In this document: one piece after another, positions 61,540 through 64,000 of the stretch
How positions within the stretch are numbered: position 1 is the first letter of the stretch
Layout: each line of letters opens with the position of its first letter
NCBI RefSeq assembly: GCF_051380735.1
Contig: NZ_JBNYXQ010000006.1
Location: 1-64,000 of the forward strand
Length of the DNA: 64,000 nucleotides
Reading direction: 5' to 3'
From: Janthinobacterium sp051380735
GTDB taxonomy: Bacteria > Pseudomonadota > Gammaproteobacteria > Burkholderiales > Burkholderiaceae_D
Notes under the pieces: model-generated
Database searches by the model: none
What the model saw: the letters and a program-made list of their open reading frames with translations, nothing else
Told to the model about the DNA's origin: nothing
Translations under genes and position numbers: made by a program

Positions 61540-62220
61540 TTAACGTGGCGCTAATTCAGCCACATAAATTTCCACGCGGCGATTGCGTGCGCGGCCGCTG
61601 TCGTCGGAGTTCGACGCGATCGGTTCACGCGCGCCACGGCCTTCGACCACGACGCGGGTCGGCGAGACACCGCGCATCGACAGGTAGTCGCGCGTGTGCG
61701 CCGCGCGTTCGACCGACAGCGGCTCGTTGATCGAGGCGCTGCCCGTGCTGTCCGTATGGCCGATGATGCTCACGGTGGTGCTCGGGTTGTCGTTCAGTGT
61801 CGCGGCGAAACGATCAAGGATGGGGCGGAAGTTGCCCTTGATATCGGCGCGGTTGGTGTCGAACGAAATATCGCTCGGGATTTCCATTTTCAGGCGGTTG
61901 TCTGCCGTCTGCGTCACTTGCACGCCGGTGCCTTGCGTTGCTTGTTCCATCGTGCGCTTCTGGTTTTCCATGCGGTTCGACCAGATATTGCCAACCACGG
62001 CGCCAGCGGCCGCGCCCAGCAGGGCGCCGCCAGCGGTGCGGCCGCTGCTGCCGCCGCCGGTGGTGCCGCCAATCAGGGCGCCGAGGCCTGCGCCGATACC
62101 GGCGCCAGTGGCCGTACCGCGTTGTGTGGAGGACATGTCGGCACAGCCGGAAACGGCGACCGTCAGGGCCAGCATGGCGATCACCGATTTGGCGCCTGCG
62201 CGAGGTTTGAATGAATTCAT
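61540..62220 (-). CDS. OmpA family lipoprotein with glycine-zipper (YiaD type)
   Basis: 226 residues. Lipobox VSGC, a glycine-zipper stretch at ~40-80 (GAGIGAGLGALIGG, GGALLGAAAGAVVGN), then the OmpA peptidoglycan-binding domain (SFDTNRADIKGNFRPILDRFA, IIGHTDSTGSASINEPLSVERA, GRGAREPIASNSDDSGRARNRRVEI). Anchors outer membrane to peptidoglycan. Regulator unknown. Confidence 0.93.
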   Translation of the reverse strand: MNSFKPRAGAKSVIAMLALTVAVSGCADMSSTQRGTATGAGIGAGLGALIGGTTGGGSSGRTAGGALLGAAAGAVVGNIWSNRMENQKRTMEQATQGTGVQVTQTADNRLKMEIPSDISFDTNRADIKGNFRPILDRFAATLNDNPSTTVSIIGHTDSTGSASINEPLSVERAAHTRDYLSMRGVSPTRVVVEGRGAREPIASNSDDSGRARNRRVEIYVAELAPR

Positions 62221-62385
62221 GGAGTTTCTCCTGGAGTTGCTTGATATTGTTATGGACGTATCCGGGGGATTACCCGCACACGTTACTGCAAAAAGACAGG
62301 TCTTGCCAGTGGCAGCGCAGATGCAAAGACGGCGCCCGTTTTCACGAGCGCCGCCGCCAGCGTCAAGCCGAGCCGGCTGCAGCCT

Positions 62386-62532
62386 CTACAGGCCGCGCCC
62401 GCTAATCAGACGCAACAGGATCATGATCACTGCAACGACCAACAGAATATGGATAAAACCGCCGATGGTGTAGGACGTAACCAGGCCCAACAGCCAGAGA
62501 ATAATGAGTACTACTGCGATTGTGTAGAGCAT
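62386..62532 (-). CDS. Lmo0937 family 48-residue membrane protein
   Basis: Two hydrophobic helices (YTIAVVLIILWLLGLVTSYTIGGFIHILLVVAVIMILLRLI pattern) joined by a short loop with the family's IGG. GGAGGA lies 6 bases before the ATG at 62532, which rules out the longer frame. Usually stress-induced in relatives; function unknown. Confidence 0.88.
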   Translation of the reverse strand: MLYTIAVVLIILWLLGLVTSYTIGGFIHILLVVAVIMILLRLISGRGL

Positions 62533-62684
62533 GATGTGTCCTCCGTGAGTAATATGTGGATGAAAGCAAGGTGATATCACCTGCGCTGCCATCAGTTTTT
62601 TGCCATTTGCGTTGCTGCCGGAGTGACACTCCTTACAACACGCTGATGTCATGATGCATTGTCTACTTTGCTGCCGAAACTATC

Positions 62685-62700
62685 TGTACGCTGTCGTACA
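62685..62700. promoter_or_regulatory. Inverted repeat TGTACG-CTGT-CGTACA
   Basis: A perfect 6-bp inverted repeat just after the 86-residue gene and upstream of the Lmo0937-type gene. The octamer CGTACATA recurs at 63872-63879. Possible regulator site. Confidence 0.4.
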
Positions 62701-62703
62701 TAA

Positions 62704-62964
62704 CTACGACTTATTTGCATTTCCTTGCAGATTGGCATGTTCTGCTTGCGCCATGCCTGGTAGCCAGGCCAGCATGCCGGCCATGCCGACGGCGCCGGCC
62801 AGGCAACTGAGCATACCGCCCGTCAACAGCAGCATCACGCCGAACACGGGTGCAGCAGCACCGCCGGGCGCCAGATCCAGTGCGCAAAAGCCCAGTATCG
62901 TCGCCAGCATGCCGCCGCCGATAAAGCCCAGCCATATTTTGTTGTCAGCCTTGTTATTGTCCAT
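62704..62964 (-). CDS. Small membrane protein, 86 residues
   Basis: A hydrophilic start (MDNNKADNKIW) and two hydrophobic Gly/Ala-rich helices (GFIGGGMLATILGFCALDLAP; PVFGVMLLLTGGMLSCLAGAVGMAGMLAWL). AAGGAGA lies just before the ATG at 62964. Not recognised. It lies among other small envelope genes. Confidence 0.78.
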   Translation of the reverse strand: MDNNKADNKIWLGFIGGGMLATILGFCALDLAPGGAAAPVFGVMLLLTGGMLSCLAGAVGMAGMLAWLPGMAQAEHANLQGNANKS

Positions 62965-63063
62965 GTCCGTCTCCTTTGATGGGTGACTCGATAAATTTCC
63001 TAAGTGCATCATCTCCTGTAGTCACGATCGCATCTGTGCGCGAACGAACATGATCAAAAGAAA

Positions 63064-63084
63064 ACGCCCGGACTGGCCGGGCGT
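63064..63084 (-). terminator. Terminator of the glycine-zipper gene
   Basis: ACGCCCGG and CCGGGCGT pair around a 5-base loop. On the minus strand TTTTCTTTT follows. Confidence 0.8.
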
Positions 63085-63113
63085 GTGTTCAATTCGCAAC
63101 GAGAAAGGCGATC

Positions 63114-63749
63114 TTAGCCGGCGCGCAGGCCGCCATTGACCACGCGCACGCGGTCGCCCTGGCGCCAGTTCGGCTCGGCGCTCTGGTGCACGGTGCGGGT
63201 TTTGCCATTGTCCAGGCGCACCACGATGTTATAGCTGCGGGTCGAGCGTACGCTGCCTTCGATCTGGTTGCCGGCGACAGCACCGCCGACGGCGCCGAGG
63301 ACCGTGGCCAGCTGCTTGCCATGGCCGCCGCCCACCTGGTTGCCCAACAGGCCGCCAACGACGGCGCCGCCAGCAGCGCCGACGCCGCTGCCCGAGGCGC
63401 GCGTATTTATTTCATTGATCGCTTCGATCACGCCACAGTTGTTGCATACCTTGGGGGCCGGTGCCGGTTCGGCCGCGTATTGCTCGGGCTCAGGCTGTGG
63501 CTGCGGCCGCTGTACCGGCGCTGGCTGCTGGGGCAGGGCGGCCAGCGGCTTGGCGCTCGCTGGCGGCGCGACCGTTTGCAAGCTGGCCAGCTGTTCGCTG
63601 GAGGCGGCACTGCTCAAAGGCTGGGTTTCGCGGCTGTCCGAGGTGGGCAGCCAGCCCATCAGGGCCGCCGTGCCGACGCCACAAAACAGCAGTACCGCAA
63701 CAGCGGCGGCGATGATAAGGGGATGCAAGGATTTGGTCGTAGTGCTCAT
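63114..63749 (-). CDS. Glycine-zipper 2TM domain protein
   Basis: 211 residues. One N-terminal membrane anchor (LIIAAAVAVLLFCGVGTAAL), a Pro/Gln-rich linker, a Cys pair (CNNC), then a glycine-zipper domain (GSGVGAAGGAVVGGLLGNQVGGGHGKQLATVLGAVGGAVAGNQIE) and a C-terminal small beta domain (YNIVVRLDNGKTRTVHQ...QGDRVRVVNG). Homologues sit in the envelope. AGGAG precedes the ATG at 63749. Confidence 0.9.
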   Translation of the reverse strand: MSTTTKSLHPLIIAAAVAVLLFCGVGTAALMGWLPTSDSRETQPLSSAASSEQLASLQTVAPPASAKPLAALPQQPAPVQRPQPQPEPEQYAAEPAPAPKVCNNCGVIEAINEINTRASGSGVGAAGGAVVGGLLGNQVGGGHGKQLATVLGAVGGAVAGNQIEGSVRSTRSYNIVVRLDNGKTRTVHQSAEPNWRQGDRVRVVNGGLRAG

Positions 63750-63948
63750 GTAATGCTCCTGTATTAACTGAATGAATCTTGATGGGTGGCTCCGGGAGGG
63801 CCTGGCCTGAATCTTGTTATTGATTTGAAAGCCGAGTGTGCGGTGCTACGTGATTCGCTTCCGTGCGTCACCGTACATACATGGTCAAGGTGGCCCCGTA
63901 GGCTAGGTAAAAATTATGTCGAGTTGTAACGACACAAAGGAAAAGGCA

Positions 63949-64000
63949 ATGCCATCAATGACCGCTACCATTAACCTGCCCCGCGATGCAGGCCGCTCCG
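63949..64000 (+). CDS. Start of a gene running off the window
   Basis: AAAGGAAAAGG precedes the ATG at 63949. The 17 visible codons (MPSMTATINLPRDAGRS) have no stop. Too short to identify. Confidence 0.5.
   Translation, partial: MPSMTATINLPRDAGRS

Overview
The window is about 64 kb of GC-rich chromosomal DNA from a betaproteobacterium, most likely family Oxalobacteraceae (Janthinobacterium/Massilia/Duganella type). This rests on the gene repertoire (site-specific recombinase-like Gcr membrane protein, DUF1800/DUF1501 pair, DUF3079 protein, CstA-YbdD, many two-component and c-di-GMP proteins) and on codon use. The assignment is inference from protein character; no search was run. About sixty genes are supported, plus an SRP RNA and one tRNA. 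Most of the region is ordinary core or soft-core genome.

Layout. 0.1-4.9 kb: SRP RNA (ffs), then dnaX-ybaB-recR and a family III CoA-transferase. 4.9-11 kb: a phytase-like lipoprotein facing an operon of a hybrid sensor kinase and a REC-PAS-GGDEF-EAL regulator. 11-15.7 kb: cstA-ybdD diverging from a Cache-domain histidine kinase/NarL-type regulator pair. 15.8-19.1 kb: an EAL-like/HDOD protein and a GAF-PAS-GGDEF-EAL protein. 19.1-20.6 kb: tRNA-Ser(UGA) followed by two ~278 bp direct repeats that bracket a lower-GC insert with one small unknown gene. This is the clearest accessory segment. 20.6-32.3 kb: scattered single genes (Tat-exported phosphoesterase, ADP-ribosylglycohydrolase, membrane phosphoesterase, LysE-ACT/ArgP module, DUF3079, GNAT, Sel1, RNase Z, and a 28-codon membrane peptide). 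32.4-43.2 kb: msbA-marR, a ClC channel, nhaR diverging from a 14-codon leader plus terC and a TerB-like gene, ynfA, glycerate kinase, and a quinone reductase/LysR pair. 43.3-47.3 kb: DUF1800-DUF1501 and an AI-2E family transporter. 47.5-54.4 kb: a small unknown gene and a PAP2-diacylglycerol kinase-phosphoesterase operon diverging from twin LexA-type boxes. They are followed by the opposing gcr-phospholipase D-small membrane protein operon. 54.7-64 kb: porin, DUF3617, TerC-CBS, an M16 protease, and a run of small envelope/stress-type genes (OmpA, glycine zipper, tiny membrane proteins).

The most interesting points are: (1) the tRNA-Ser-linked repeat-bracketed cassette with one gene of unknown function; (2) two near-consensus SOS boxes 19 bp apart between a 74-codon unknown gene and a lipid-phosphate operon whose three genes all appear to start at non-AUG codons, one of them CTG; (3) a leader peptide overlapping terC by ATGA; (4) a 28-codon orphan membrane peptide with a strong ribosome binding site. 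No CRISPR array, prophage, transposase or biosynthetic cluster is visible.
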